From: Dipteronia dyeriana
Lineage: Eukaryota > Streptophyta > Magnoliopsida > Sapindales > Sapindaceae
DNA length: 64,000 nucleotides
Assembly (NCBI GenBank): GCA_032871835.1
Contig: CM065296.1
Coordinates: 17,190,001 to 17,254,000, forward strand
Direction of reading: 5' to 3'
The notes under the pieces were generated by a model, which did no database searches, had not been told where the DNA came from, and worked only from the letters and a program-made list of their open reading frames with translations. A program made the position numbers and the translations under genes. Each line of letters begins with the position of its first letter. The first letter of the stretch is position 1. Positions 34,188 to 45,897 of this stretch are shown here, piece by piece.

Positions 34188-36665
34188 TGTTAGCATTATG
34201 CTCGATAGCAAGAGTGTAATATTGTAATTAACAATTTTTTCATATGAATAAAGTGATTTCTAGTTTAACAAATCTTATAGCATTTATAGTTTAATTATTA
34301 TAATTGTCAAAAGTAAATAATCATAAGGTCAAAAAACTATTAGAAAAGAAGAATTGTTCATACATCTAGATAAGTATGAGGTAGATACAATTCTTTTGTT
34401 AGTCTTGAATAATATTCACAACTTAAGATAGAAGGTTGGGCGCCTTTATCTTGTCAAAGTTGTAGATTCTTTTCCAAGCATTTGAGTGGGATCAAATGTG
34501 TTATAATGAGTCTAAAATCATCAAAGTGTGGTGTCTTTGGGCAAAAGAATCTAGTGCACCGGATGCATTGAATAGGATCGAAATGAAATACTTTATCTGG
34601 AACCGTCAATAGATAAAAGTTTTCATTTGAAGACAATCGGAGAGTCTATCTCAATCCTGAGATAAATGATGGACTTATGGTTGCAAGTGTTATCATTTGA
34701 GCTATCAATGAGTACGATTATATAGCATAATCTATCATCGGTAGTTTGGTGGTATTCATTTGTTAATCGATAGAGGACTTCATTTATAGATATGGATATC
34801 GTGGCTCCATTTATTGAATGCGAGTAGAATACCATCATATGGATGTTTTGAGGTATTGGATATTAAATCTTAACGTTTAAGTTTTCAATAGTGTCTATTG
34901 AAACATGACTTCTGGATAAGTCAAAATATCCAAGTTCAAAATATGGTCATATGAGTAAATATGGTAACTTGGAGAGCTATAGGCGGTCAATGAGCTCTTG
35001 GCGATTACTGGTATTCTTCACGAGAATACACTTTCTCCAATAAGGTTGTCTAGGGTAGGAATGAGTAACATCAACTTATTCTATCTTTATTTAAGAGTTC
35101 AATTTTAGTTCTTTAGTTGAATGAACTAAAATTAAATAGATTGGACCTAAGTGAATCATTTGTTGATTGTGATTAGGTTGTGTCTATTGGAGCTTAAATT
35201 TTGATAGCCCGCCAAGATCCCCAATCCACACGAACTTGCATGGATCACTTGATATATTCTACCGGACCAATTTAGGGGTCCATCTAGAATTGGAATAAGG
35301 CATGTGAACTTGTTTCTTTTTGTAAGAATAGGTCTAGTTCACATGTGGACTTTTTATTAAGGTCCAATGGATTTAATAAAATATGAAAAATAATATATGG
35401 CCTTTATATTTAGTTATGGGCAGCAACGGCTATTAATAATAGCTTTAATATATTATATTATTTTATTATGTAATTAAATGGCAATTAATTAATTTGTTGA
35501 TTAATTAATTATTTAATTAAAAGTCAAAATCTTTTCCTAATAGGAGATGGTCTCCTAAAACTATACTATTGTTGGTAGTATAGATAATGTTAAAGACTAT
35601 ATTTGATAAGTAGATAAATAAAAGGAATTATTTATCTAATCAAATTAGGAAGTCTTTAATATGGTTACATATATACTATTGAGTTGGATAAGGAGTCTTG
35701 GTGTAGGATAGGATTCTTTTTGAAAAAGGAATTCTTGGTCACCAAGTAAAACTACTTAGTGGTAGAATTCTTTTTTGAAAAGGATTCATAACCACCAAGT
35801 TAATCTACCTAAGGATAGGATTCTTGTCCATCAAGTAATCCTTCTTAGGAAAGAAAAAACTCTCCTAATCCATAACAAAGAGATGAATTTTGGCCAGCTC
35901 ATATGGTTATAGGAGAAGATTAGATTTCCTTTTATATAAGGATTCTAACTACCAAATAAATCCACCTAAGGAAAGGATTCTTGCCAACCAAATAAATCCT
36001 TCTTAGGAGAGGATTTATAATCCTATAAATATGAGTAGGTAAAATTCGGCCAGCCCTAAGGAGCATTAGAGAGAAATTTCGGCCAAGCTCTATTTTTCAA
36101 AGTGAAGAATTCGACCATCATAGAATTTTGAGGGAGAAAAATATGATTTTACTCTAGATGAAATTCAATCATCTCTAAGCAATAATGTGTGAATTCGGCC
36201 AAGTAGAGAAAAAAGGGGAACGTTTTTGTACTCGATAGTATACTAATATCCTTTCCATCAAGAGGGTTTTGTGTACAACATAGAATCAAGGTTCACGCGA
36301 GTTACAATCAAATTGATTGATAATTCACAAGTAACCGGACGTTCTTGGATTTTTCTCTTGGAGGATATTTGAAACTAACAATGAAAAGATATTTGCTTTA
36401 TCTCCATCCTCAGGAATACAATTTAAAGAAAGGGAGCCCACACTCCTAGGTGATTTATGTTCGTGATTGGATTGGAAGATCTTGCGGAATCAATTTGACG
36501 CTTGTTCAATCGTCACACGAAAAAGGTACGATACTTTTATATACATCAATTAATATAGGGTTAAGGTTCTTGTTGCATAAAAGGGAAAAGTTTAATTTAT
36601 ACACAAACCCTAATTTTCATTTTTCTCACCCTTCCGTTGCGTTTCTAAACCGTTTTTTCCCTACA
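34188..36665 (+). repeat. LTR3 of the B array
   Basis: Starts TGTTAGCATTATGCTCGATAG and ends TTTTTTCCCTACA; about 2478 bases, full length for the family. It begins exactly at its TG inside the Sirevirus LTR, preceded by AACAT. TATAAATA at 36024-36031. Confidence 0.9.
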
Positions 36666-36667
36666 AT

Positions 36668-36679
36668 TGGTATCAGAGC
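36668..36679 (+). promoter_or_regulatory. Primer binding site of int3
   Basis: TGGTATCAGAGC two bases after LTR3. It is the perfect initiator-Met site, unlike int1 and int2, which end in A. Confidence 0.85.
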
Positions 36680-38044
36680 CCAGGTTGTACCCTTGATTAA
36701 TTGATGTATGTGTTCGTGAATCTTTTTCTTTTATTGTATATATGCATGTTTTAGAAAGAGATGGCACTCTAAGTATTCGCATATATATTTACATTGGAAT
36801 GTATGGATATATATATATATATGTTTTATATGTGCATTGTTATTGCTCAATTTTGGTCCTAGAATTTCAATGTAATTTTGTTTTTGGATCGTAACAAGAA
36901 GGGTGGTATATTATCGCCATAATTTCCCTCTTGGTAGTTGCTAAGTTTTTTATTTATTTTGTTGTTGTAATAAAAAAAAACTGCAGTATTTTGTTATGTA
37001 AATTCTTCTATAATGCATTCAAGTTTCAAAGACTCGAAGGTTTAAAGAATTAGGAGTAACCAGAACAAGTTTGGGACCGTGCGAGCCGTAACAATGAACG
37101 TGCGTGCGAAGAGCGCTCAACCACGTTTGTTGTGGCATGGGCTGAGCACGACAGCCCTTGTTGTAGCCATGGGCTGCGCATGGCAGCCCTTTATGGGCTT
37201 GTGACATGCGCACACCCATGGGTAAGGGCAAGTGGTGAGCACGCCCATGGGAGGTAGCCAAGGGTGTCCGAACGACGAAGGTCACGTGAAGACTTGTTCG
37301 CCAAGAAAGAAGTTCTTGTATTCCAAGATATATGTAATTTACTTGTTTTTCTTGAATGGACCAAAATTGTAGCTATTTATATTTTTTTTCAAATATTGCA
37401 ATGTTTGTCATTGTTTGATAACATGTCATATAGAATAGGAGTGCCACTTATATATCTCTTTTGGTATGAACATGCATTGAATGGTTTAAGTATCTAAATT
37501 GGCATCTAGATAACTTGGTAAATTATTCTTTGGAATTCGATCACACGCCTTAAACAATTGAATGGGAGAAGGTGTTCTGGAACACCTACAGCCTCCAAGT
37601 TTAGTTGAGCTTTATGTTTCGTAAATAACCTCCCAAGAGGTATTCATGAATGGAATTTAGCAAGATACTTCCTTACAAGGATAGCCTAGACAATTAGCCC
37701 AAACGATATCTACTCCCAAAGGAGGGATATTCGTGAGGGATTATATTAAAGGTCGATAACTTGGTAACACACTCAATGTACTTTTATTAATATCCTCCCA
37801 AGAGTTCTTGTTAATAAAATTGCAAGGCTAAAATTGAAAACGTTGGTTGTTATGTTAACAATTAGGTGGGACCTAGTCTAACTAGTAAATGGTGCGTACT
37901 CCCAAAGGAGGCGTGACATTTATGGGTGTTGGTTCACAGTTGAATTTTTACGATTGAATTATTTTATTTAATTCAAGATAAAAATTCAAAGTGCTATATC
38001 ATGATTGTTTACTTATATATAATTTTTGTTATTAAAAAGAAATC
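36680..38044 (+). other. 5' leader of int3 with paired hairpins
   Basis: The same leader as int1: a short TA microsatellite (near 36810), a GC-rich island (37080-37290) and AT-rich sequence before gag. Hairpins: GGGCTG-AGCACGA-CAGCCC at 37139-37157 and GGGCTGC-GCATG-GCAGCCC at 37171-37189. Confidence 0.8.
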
Positions 38045-38428
38045 ATAACCACATCCCTAATCAATATCCTAAAATATAATACTTTAACTGGTAATAATTA
38101 TGTTACATGGAAAAGGAATATTGGTTGTTGTTGCAAGCTGAAAAGTATAAGTTCATTCTGTATATTCCTTAACCACCAAACTAATGAATCTACTCAGAAG
38201 CAAAGAGATGAGTATCAGTAGTGGAAGTCTTTAGAAGAGATGGCTAAATGTACGTTACATTATGGCCATCATCTCCAACGTGTTGCAACAGCAACATGAA
38301 GGAATTGAGACTGCTACCGATATTATGATGTCTCTAGACAAGGATTCATATGGTTGGTAAAGTTGCTATTGTTAAGACCGGTTAGAAGGTCAAGAGATAA
38401 CAAAAGAAAAGGCAACTTGAGCCTTCTT
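38045..38428 (+). pseudogene. gag: gag remnant of int3
   Basis: The start reads ATA instead of ATG (38045-38047). The 5' third of gag is recognisable out of frame (compare 13477). At about 38337 it jumps from the 'gatgtctctaga' point to the gag tail (CATATGGTTGGTAAAGTTGC), deleting the middle, and ends at the QLEPS stop near 38428. Confidence 0.85.
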
Positions 38429-39870
38429 AGAAGGAGACCAAGAAAGTAACCAAGATCAAAGGAAAGTGTTTCTTTTGTGGTTAAAAGGGTCAAAGGAATA
38501 GACTGGATAAGAATGAATTCAACTTGCATTTAGGCAATTGAGCGTTGGTGTCCACTAGTGTAGTGGGAGATATTAGAATCAATCTTGATTCTTATAGGCA
38601 TTTAGTATTAATAAACGTTTATTATGTACCAATTTTCAAGAGGAATTTAATTTCAGTCTCTTGTCTAAATAAATTTGGATATTCGGTTACTTTTAAAAAA
38701 GGTTTTATTATTAGTAAGAATAACAAATTTGTTTGCAAAGGTACATTGGAAAACGGTTTATTTTATTTGCATGGAAATATCTCTCACTTGTTAGACACAG
38801 AATCAACATAACCCAATCATAAAAGAGTAAAATTATCAAAAGATGAAACCTGCCTATGGCATTTGCGCTTAGGTCATATAAACCTTAATAGAATTAAAAG
38901 ATTGGTATGTGACGGACCTGTAAGTGACTTAAAGGTTGATGATCTTCCAACTTGTGAATCTTGTTTGGAAAGTAAAATGACCAATAGGTCGTTTACGACC
39001 AAAGGCGCAAGATCCATCGAATATTTAGGATTGATACACACATATGTGTGTGGACCTATGAGCATTCAAGCTAGAGGTGGATATGAGTACTTCATCACTT
39101 TCATGGATGATCACTTAAGATTTGGCTATGTGTATCTTATGAGACATAAGTCGGATGCTTTTGATATGTTCAAAGCATTTAAAGCTGAAGTAGAAAATCA
39201 GCTTGAGAAACGTATAAAAATCTTGAGGTCCGATCGTGGTGGAGAATATCTATCTGGTGAGTTTCAGCAATATCTTATTAATAATGGAATAATTTCTCAG
39301 TTTTTTGCACCAGGCACACCTCAACAAAATGGGGTGGCAGAAAGGAGAAATAGAACTCTTTTGGATATGGTTAGGTCTATGTTGAGTTATTCAACGCTCC
39401 TTAGTTCTTTTTAGGGATATGCTTTACAAACTGCCATGTATATTCTAAATAATGTACCATCTAAGTCGATTCCTAAAACACCGCATGAGTTGTGGACTGG
39501 GAGAAAGCCTAGTTTACAATACTTAAGGATATTTTGATGTCCTGCGCACATGTTAAAAGGAAAGACAGATAAGATGGAGTCCCATTCAAAGACTTGCATA
39601 TTTGTAGGGTATCCAAAAGGAACAAAAGGATATTATTTTTATAGTCCTTCAGATCGTAAAGTATTTGTTTCGACAAATGCCAAATTTCTAGAATAGGACT
39701 ATATGAATAATTTTGTGCCTAAGAGTAGAATTGTCCTAAATGAGCTTTTATGAGATACAATTCCATAAGAGGTCTCGAAACCAAGCCCAGTTGTAAGTTC
39801 CGTACCAACACAAGATCGACAATCTACCATACCTAGTCGTAGTGGGAGGGTTGTTAGACAACCCGAGAGA
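38429..39870 (+). pseudogene. pol: Half knuckle, pre-integrase and integrase of int3 (protease absent)
   Basis: Same in-frame protease deletion as int1 and the host copy (GGGTCAAAGGAATAGACTG at about 38487). A stop follows at about 38480 (TAA in the knuckle) and another at 38540. Pre-integrase 38545-38811, zinc-binding LRLGHINLNRIKRLV with CESCLESKM, core SIQARGGYEYFITFMDDHLR, ILRSDRGGEYLSGEFQQYL and APGTPQQNGVAERRNRTLLD are clear. TAG at 39412 interrupts (F-stop-GYALQT). It continues through LQYLRIF with a stop near 39535 to the linker before RT. Confidence 0.87.
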
Positions 39871-41000
39871 TACATCGGTCTAGGAGAATCTGTAGAGAAT
39901 CTTTCAGACGACGATGATCCTTATACGTACAAGGAAGCAACGGAAGATGTTGATTGTCGCCATTGGCAAAAGGCAATGCAATCCGAAATTGAATCTATGT
40001 TCAAAAACAAAGTCTGGTCTCTTGTAGACTTGCCTAAAGGGATAAAACCCATCGGGTGCAAGTGGGTATACAAGAGGAAAAGAGAAATGGATTGAAAGGT
40101 GGAAACCTTTAAAGCTAGACTGGTAGCTAAAGGTTATACACAGAAGTAAGGTATCGATTATGAAAAAACATTCTTTCCTGTGGCCATGCTTAAATCCATT
40201 AGGATACTCTTATCCATTGAGGCATCTCTAGACTTAGAGATTTGGCAAATAGACGTCCAAACAGCTTTTCTTAATGGAAGTCTTGACGAAAGCATCTATA
40301 TGATGCAACCAGAAGGATTCATTGAAAAGGGCCAAGAGAAAAAGGTATGCAAGTTGCAAAGATCCATATATGGATTGAAGCAAGCATCCAGATCCTGGAA
40401 CATAAGGTTCGGTCAAGCCGTGAAAAGTTTTGGATTTATACAAAACCTTGATGAACCTTGTGTATACAAATGGATTAAATGCGACAAGTTGGTTTTCCTA
40501 GTTCTTTACGTTGATGATATACTGCTCTTCGAAAATGATGTAGGTGTATTGACATCAATAAAAGAAAGGTTAGTAAATCAATTTGATATGAGGGACTTAG
40601 GAGAAGCAAGTTATATTCTTGGTATCCAAGTCATTAGGGATAGAAAGAATAGAACGATTGCATTATCCCAAGCTTCATACATAGATAAAATCTTGTCTAG
40701 GTTTTCCATGTAAGATTCCAAGAAAGGTATGTTACCTTTCAGACATGGAATCAAACTTTCTAAGGATCAAATTCCTAAGAATGAGCATGAAAAGCAATTC
40801 ATGAGTAGGGTTCCATACGTATCGACAGTTGGAAGTCTTATGTATACAATGCTCTGCACTAGACTAGATATTTGTTTTGCTCTGGGCATAGTTAGTAGGT
40901 TTCAATCGGAACCTGGTCCTGATCACTGGATGGCAGTCAAACATATTTTCAAGTATTTTAGGAGAATGAGAGATTATATGCTTGTATACTCCGGAAGGGA
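39871..41000 (+). pseudogene. pol: Reverse transcriptase of int3
   Basis: Starts near the [20 protein letters not shown] segment (about 39930), with stops at about 40093 and 40147. From 40180 it is open: [40 protein letters not shown], the catalytic LVLYVDDILLFENDVG at about 40500, LGEASYILGIQVIRDRKN. A TAA at about 40711 interrupts, followed by GMLPFRHGIKLSKDQIPKNE and MSRVPYVSTVGSLMYTMLCT. Confidence 0.9.
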
Positions 41001-41490
41001 TTTAATTCACGTTGGGTATACAGATTCTAATTTTTAGTCAGATTCTAACTCAAGAAGATTAATGTCAGGATCTGTGATTACTATTGGAGGAGGGGCAGTC
41101 ATATGGAGGAGTATCAAGAAATCTTGTATTGTTGATTCCACCATTGAAGCCGAGTATGTTGCCACATGTGAGGCTGCTAAAGAGACTGTCTGGCTCCGCC
41201 AATTCTTGATTGACTTAAAAGTGGTTCCGGATGCGAATAAGCAGATCATTATCTATTGTGACAATAGTGGATCAGTGGCTAATTCGAGAGAACCAAGAAG
41301 TCATAAGAGAGGGAAACACATTGAAAGAAAGTATCACCTTCTAAGGGAAATTGTGCACAGGGTTGACGTGACGATTACCGAGATCGTATCAGTAGAAAAT
41401 CTAACGGATCCCTTTACAAAGGCTCTTCAACAAAAGAGTTTTAAAAAGGCATCTAGAAAACATGGGGATGGGATATATGACACATTTTCT
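41001..41490 (+). pseudogene. pol: RNase H of int3
   Basis: Continues from RT with a TAG at 41035. Open from 41062 through ITIGGGAVIWRSIKKSCIVD, TIEAEYVATCEAAKETVWLR, YCDNSGSVANSREPRSHKRG, KHIERKYHLLREIV and NLTDPFTKALQQKSFKKASR. It is the best preserved RNase H of this family in the window. The purine tract before LTR4 follows at about 41497-41508. Confidence 0.9.
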
Positions 41491-41508
41491 ATAGAGCAAG
41501 TGGTAGAT

Positions 41509-43284
41509 TGTTAGGATTATGCTCGATAGCAAGAGTATAATAATGTATTTGATAATCTTTTCATATGAATAAAGTGATTTCTAGTTTAACAAATCTTATA
41601 GCATTTATAGTTTAATTATTAAAATTGTCAAAAGTAAATAATCATTAGGTCAAGAGACTATGAGAAAAGAAAAATTGTTCATACATCTAGATATGTATGA
41701 GGTAGACACAATTCTTTAGTTAGTCTTGAATAATATTCAATACTTAAGATAAAAGGTTGGGCGCCTTTATCTTGTCAAAGTTGTAGATTCTTTTGCTAGC
41801 ATTTGAGTGGGATCAAATGTGTTATGATGAGTCTAAAATCATTAAAGTGTGGTGTCTTTGGACAAAAGAATCTAGTGCACTGGGTGCATTGAATAGAATC
41901 AATATGAAATACTTTATCTAGAATCGTAAATGGATAAAAGTTTTCATTTGAAGACAAACAGAGAGTCTATCTCAATCTTGAGATAAATGGTGGACTTATG
42001 GTTGCAAGTGTTATCATTTGAGCTATCAATGGGTACGATTATATAGCATAATCTATCCTCGATAGTTTGGTGGTATTCATTTGTTAATCGATAGAGGACT
42101 TCATTTATAAATATGGACATCGTGGCTCCATTTATTGAATGAGAATATAATACCATCATATGGATGTTTTGAGGTATTAGATATTAAATATTAACGTTAA
42201 GTTTTCAATAGTGTCTATTGAAATATGGCTTCTCGAAAAGTCAAAATATCCAAGTTCAAATTGTGGTCATATGAGTAAATATGGTAACTTGGAGAGCTAT
42301 AGGCGGTCTATGAGCTCTTGGCGATTACTGGTATTCTTCACGAGGATACACTTTCTCCAATAAGGTTGTCTAGGGTATGAATGAGTAACATCAACTTATT
42401 CTATCTTTATTTAAGAGTTCACTTTTAGTTCTTTAGTGGAATGAACTAAAATTAAATAGATCGGACCTAAGTGAATCATTTGTTGATTGTGATTGGGTTG
42501 TGTATATTGGAGCTTAAATCTAGATAGCCCGCCAAGATCCCTAATCCACACGAACTTGCTTGGATCACTTGATATATTCTACTAGACCAATTTAGGGGTC
42601 CATCTAGAATTGTATTGAGGCATGTGGACTTGATTCTTTTTGTAAGAATGGGTCTAGTTCACATGTGGACTTTTTATAAAGGTCAATTGGATTTAATAAA
42701 ATAAGAAAATAATATATTGGCCCATATATGTGTGTTGGGCGGCAAGGCTATTTAGAATGGCTTAATTATATTATATTTTTTTATTATTTAATTAATTGGA
42801 AATTAATTAATTTGGTGATTAATTAATTATTTAATTAAAACTCAAAATCTTTTTCCTAGTAGGAGATGGTCTCCTAAAATTATACTATTTTTGGTAGTAT
42901 AATTAATGTTAAAGACTATATTTGATAAGTAGACAAATAAAAAGAATTATTTATCTAATCAAATTAGAAAGTCTTTAATATGGTTATAAATACATTATTG
43001 AGTTGAATTAGGAGTCTTGGTGTAGAATAGAATTCCTTTTTTAAAAGGATTCTTAACCACCAAGTAAATCTACCTAAGGAAATGATTCTTACCTACCAAG
43101 TAAATCATTCTTAGGAAACGAATTAAGTCACCTAATTGTATTCTATGAAATTTCGGCCAACTATGTATATATAAGAGGAGGATAGAATTCCTTTTAGATA
43201 AGTATTCTTAACTACCAAATAAATCCACCAAAGGAAAGGATTCTTGCCAACCGAGTAAATCCTTCTTTGGAGTGGACTTATGAT

Positions 43285-43324
<40 letters not shown>

Positions 43325-43933
43325 GGTTTGGAATTTTGGCCAGCTCTAATTAATTGCAAGAATTAATTTTGGCTTAGTTTGGGATTTTCTTGAGAGAGAA
43401 TTCGGCCAAGCAAAAGAGAATTTTGAGGGAGAAAAAATTTCTATCAACTCATAGAGATAGTGTGAATTCGGCCAAGAGGAGAAAAAGGGGACCGTTTTTT
43501 TTTTCGATAGTGCACTGGTATCCTTTACATCAAAAGGGTTTTGTGTACAACATCGAATCAAGGTTCATGCGAGTTTCAATCAAATTGATTGATAATTCAC
43601 AAGTGGCCGAACATTCTTGATTTTTCTCTTTGAGGATTATTGTGACTAATAAGGAACAAGATTTTGTTTGTTTCCATCCTCAGGTATACAAGATAAAGAA
43701 AGGGAGCCCACATTCCTAGGTGATTCACGTTCGTGATTGGATTGGAAGATCTTGAAGAATCAATTCGGCGCTCGTTCAATCGTCACGAGAAAAAGGTACA
43801 ACACTTTTTATATACATCAATTAATCTAGGGTTAAAGTTCTTGTTATTATAAATGGAAAATTTTTATTTATACCGAAAACCTAATTTCATAAATTTTTTC
43901 TACGCTTCCGCTGCGCATGGTTTTTTCCCTACA
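41509..43933 (+). repeat. LTR4, right end of the B array
   Basis: Starts TGTTAGGATTATGCTCGATAG and ends TTTTTTCCCTACA, about 2425 bases. The TATA position carries an expanded run of 17 TA units (43287-43320). ATTTG follows at 43934-43938. Confidence 0.92.
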
Positions 43934-43938
43934 ATTTG
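43934..43938. repeat. Right target-site duplication ATTTG of the 33.5-kb B block
   Basis: Pairs with 10460-10464. Deleting one copy and the block gives AAGGATATTTGGATGTCC, which matches the uninterrupted int1 sequence (about 15230). Confidence 0.85.
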
Positions 43939-45897
43939 GATGTCCTGCGCACGTGTTAAAAGGAAAGACAGAAAAGATAGAGTTCCGTTCAGAAACATGC
44001 ATATTTGTAGGGTATCCAAATAGAGGAAAAAGATATTATTTCTATAGTCCTTCAGATCTTAAAGTAATTGTTTCGACATTTTTAATTTTCTAGAAGAGGA
44101 CAATATGAATAAATTTGTGCCTAAAAGTAGAATTGTCCTGAGTGAGCTTTCAGGAGATACAACTCCACAAGAGGTTTCACAACCTAGCCCAATTGTAAGT
44201 TCCGCACCAACATAAGATCAAAAATCTACCATACCTTATTGTAGTGGGAGGGTTAGTAGACAACCCGAGAGATTCATCAGTATAAGAGAATCTGTAGAGA
44301 ATCTTCCGGACAACGATGATCCCTATACATAAAAGGAAACAATAAAAGATCTTGATTGTCGCCATTGGCAAAAGGAAATACAATCTGAAATTGAATCTAT
44401 GTTAAAAAAAAAAAAAATTGGTCTCTTGTAGACTTGTCTAAAGGGATAAAACACATTGGGTGCAAGTGGGTATACAAGAGGAAAAGATAAATGGATGGAA
44501 AGGTGGAAACCTTTAAAGCTATATTGGTAGCTAAAGGTTATACATAGAAGGAAGGTATCGATTATGAAGAAACCTTATCTCATGTGGTCATGCTTAAATC
44601 CATTAGGATACTCTTATCCATTGCGGCATCTCTAGACTTAGAGATTTGGCAAATGGACGTCAAGACAACTTTCCTTATTGGAAATCTTGACGAAAGCATT
44701 TATATGATGCAACAAGAAGGATATATTGAAAAAGGCAAAGAGGAAAAGGTATGCAAGTTGCAAAGATCCATATATGGAATGAAGCAAGCATCCAGATCCT
44801 GAAACATAAGGTTCGATCAAGCCGTGAAAAGTTTTGGATTATTCAAAACCTTGACGAACACTGTGTATACAAAAGGATTAAAGGTGACAAGTTGATTTTC
44901 CTAGTTTCTTACGTTGATGATATACTACTCATTGGAAACGATGTAGGTGTATTGACATCAGTAAAAGAATGGTTCGCAAAACAATTTGATTCGAAGGACT
45001 TAGGAGAAGCAAGTTATATTCTTGGTATCCAAGTCATAAGAGATAGAAAGAATAGAACGATTACATTATCCCAAGGTTTATACATAGATAAAATCTTGTC
45101 TAGGTTTTCCATTCAAGATACCAAGAAAGGTATGTTACCTTTTAGACATGGAATCAATCTTTCTAAGGATCAAGTTCCTAAGAATGAGCATGAAGAGCAA
45201 TTCATGAGTAGGGTTCCATATGCATCGACAGTTGGAAGTCTCATGTATGTAATGATCTTTACTAGACCAGATATTTGTTTTGTTGTAGGCATAGTTAGCA
45301 GGTTTCAATCGAAGCCTAGTCCTGATCACTGGACGACAGTCAATCATATTTTCAAGTATCTTAGGAGAACGAGAGATTATATGCTTGTATACTCTGGAGG
45401 GGATTTAGTTCCCGCTGGGTATACAGATTCTGATTTTTAATCAGATTCTGACTCCAGGAGATCAACATCAGGATCTGTGTTTACTATTGGAGGATGGACA
45501 GTCATATGGAGGAGTATCAAGCAATCTTGTATTGTTGATTCCATCATGGAAACCTAGTATGTTGCTGCATACAAGGCTGTTAAAGAGGCTATCTGGCTCC
45601 GACAATTCTTTATTGACTTAGAAGTGGTTCCTGATGTGAATAAGCAGATTACTTTCTATTATGACAATAGTGGAGCAGTGGCTAATTCGAGAGAACCAGG
45701 AAGTCATAAAAGAGGGAAACACATTGAAAGAATGTATCACCTTCCGAGGAAAAATTACTCATAGGGGTGACGTGACGATTACCAAGGTCGTGTTAGTAGA
45801 TAATCTAACGGATCCCTTTACAAAGGCTCTTCCACAAAAGAGTTTTGATGGGCATCTAAAGAACATGGGGATGAAAGATATGACACATTTGCTATAG
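43939..45897 (+). pseudogene. pol: Host B element: integrase end, RT and RNase H (3' part)
   Basis: Resumes the integrase C-terminal part at GCPAHVLKGKTEKIEF, then the linker region with several stops and an A-run (44400-44416). [22 protein letters not shown], a stop at 44800 where Trp is expected (SRS-stop-N), then a frameshift at about 44840, QNLDEHCVYKRIKGDKLIFL, the catalytic VSYVDDILLIGNDVG at about 44910, and open to 45440 (SRVPYASTVGSLMYVMIFTR). RNase H has stops at 45438 and 45556 and ends with NLTDPFTKALPQKSFDGHLK (to about 45897). This is the same gene as 9346-10464, split by the 33.5-kb block. Confidence 0.88.

Larger units (their letters stand above)
10465..43933 (+). mobile_element. 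B-family shared-LTR array inserted in the host B element
   Basis: LTR1 (10465-12088), int1, LTR2 (17212-21189), int2, LTR3 (34188-36665), int3 and LTR4 (41509-43933), all plus strand and all the same copia family as the host. The outer ends are flanked by ATTTG. Three Sirevirus insertions are nested inside. A single insertion followed by recombination between LTRs, plus a later insertion of the int3 copy, explains the structure best (inference). Confidence 0.82.
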
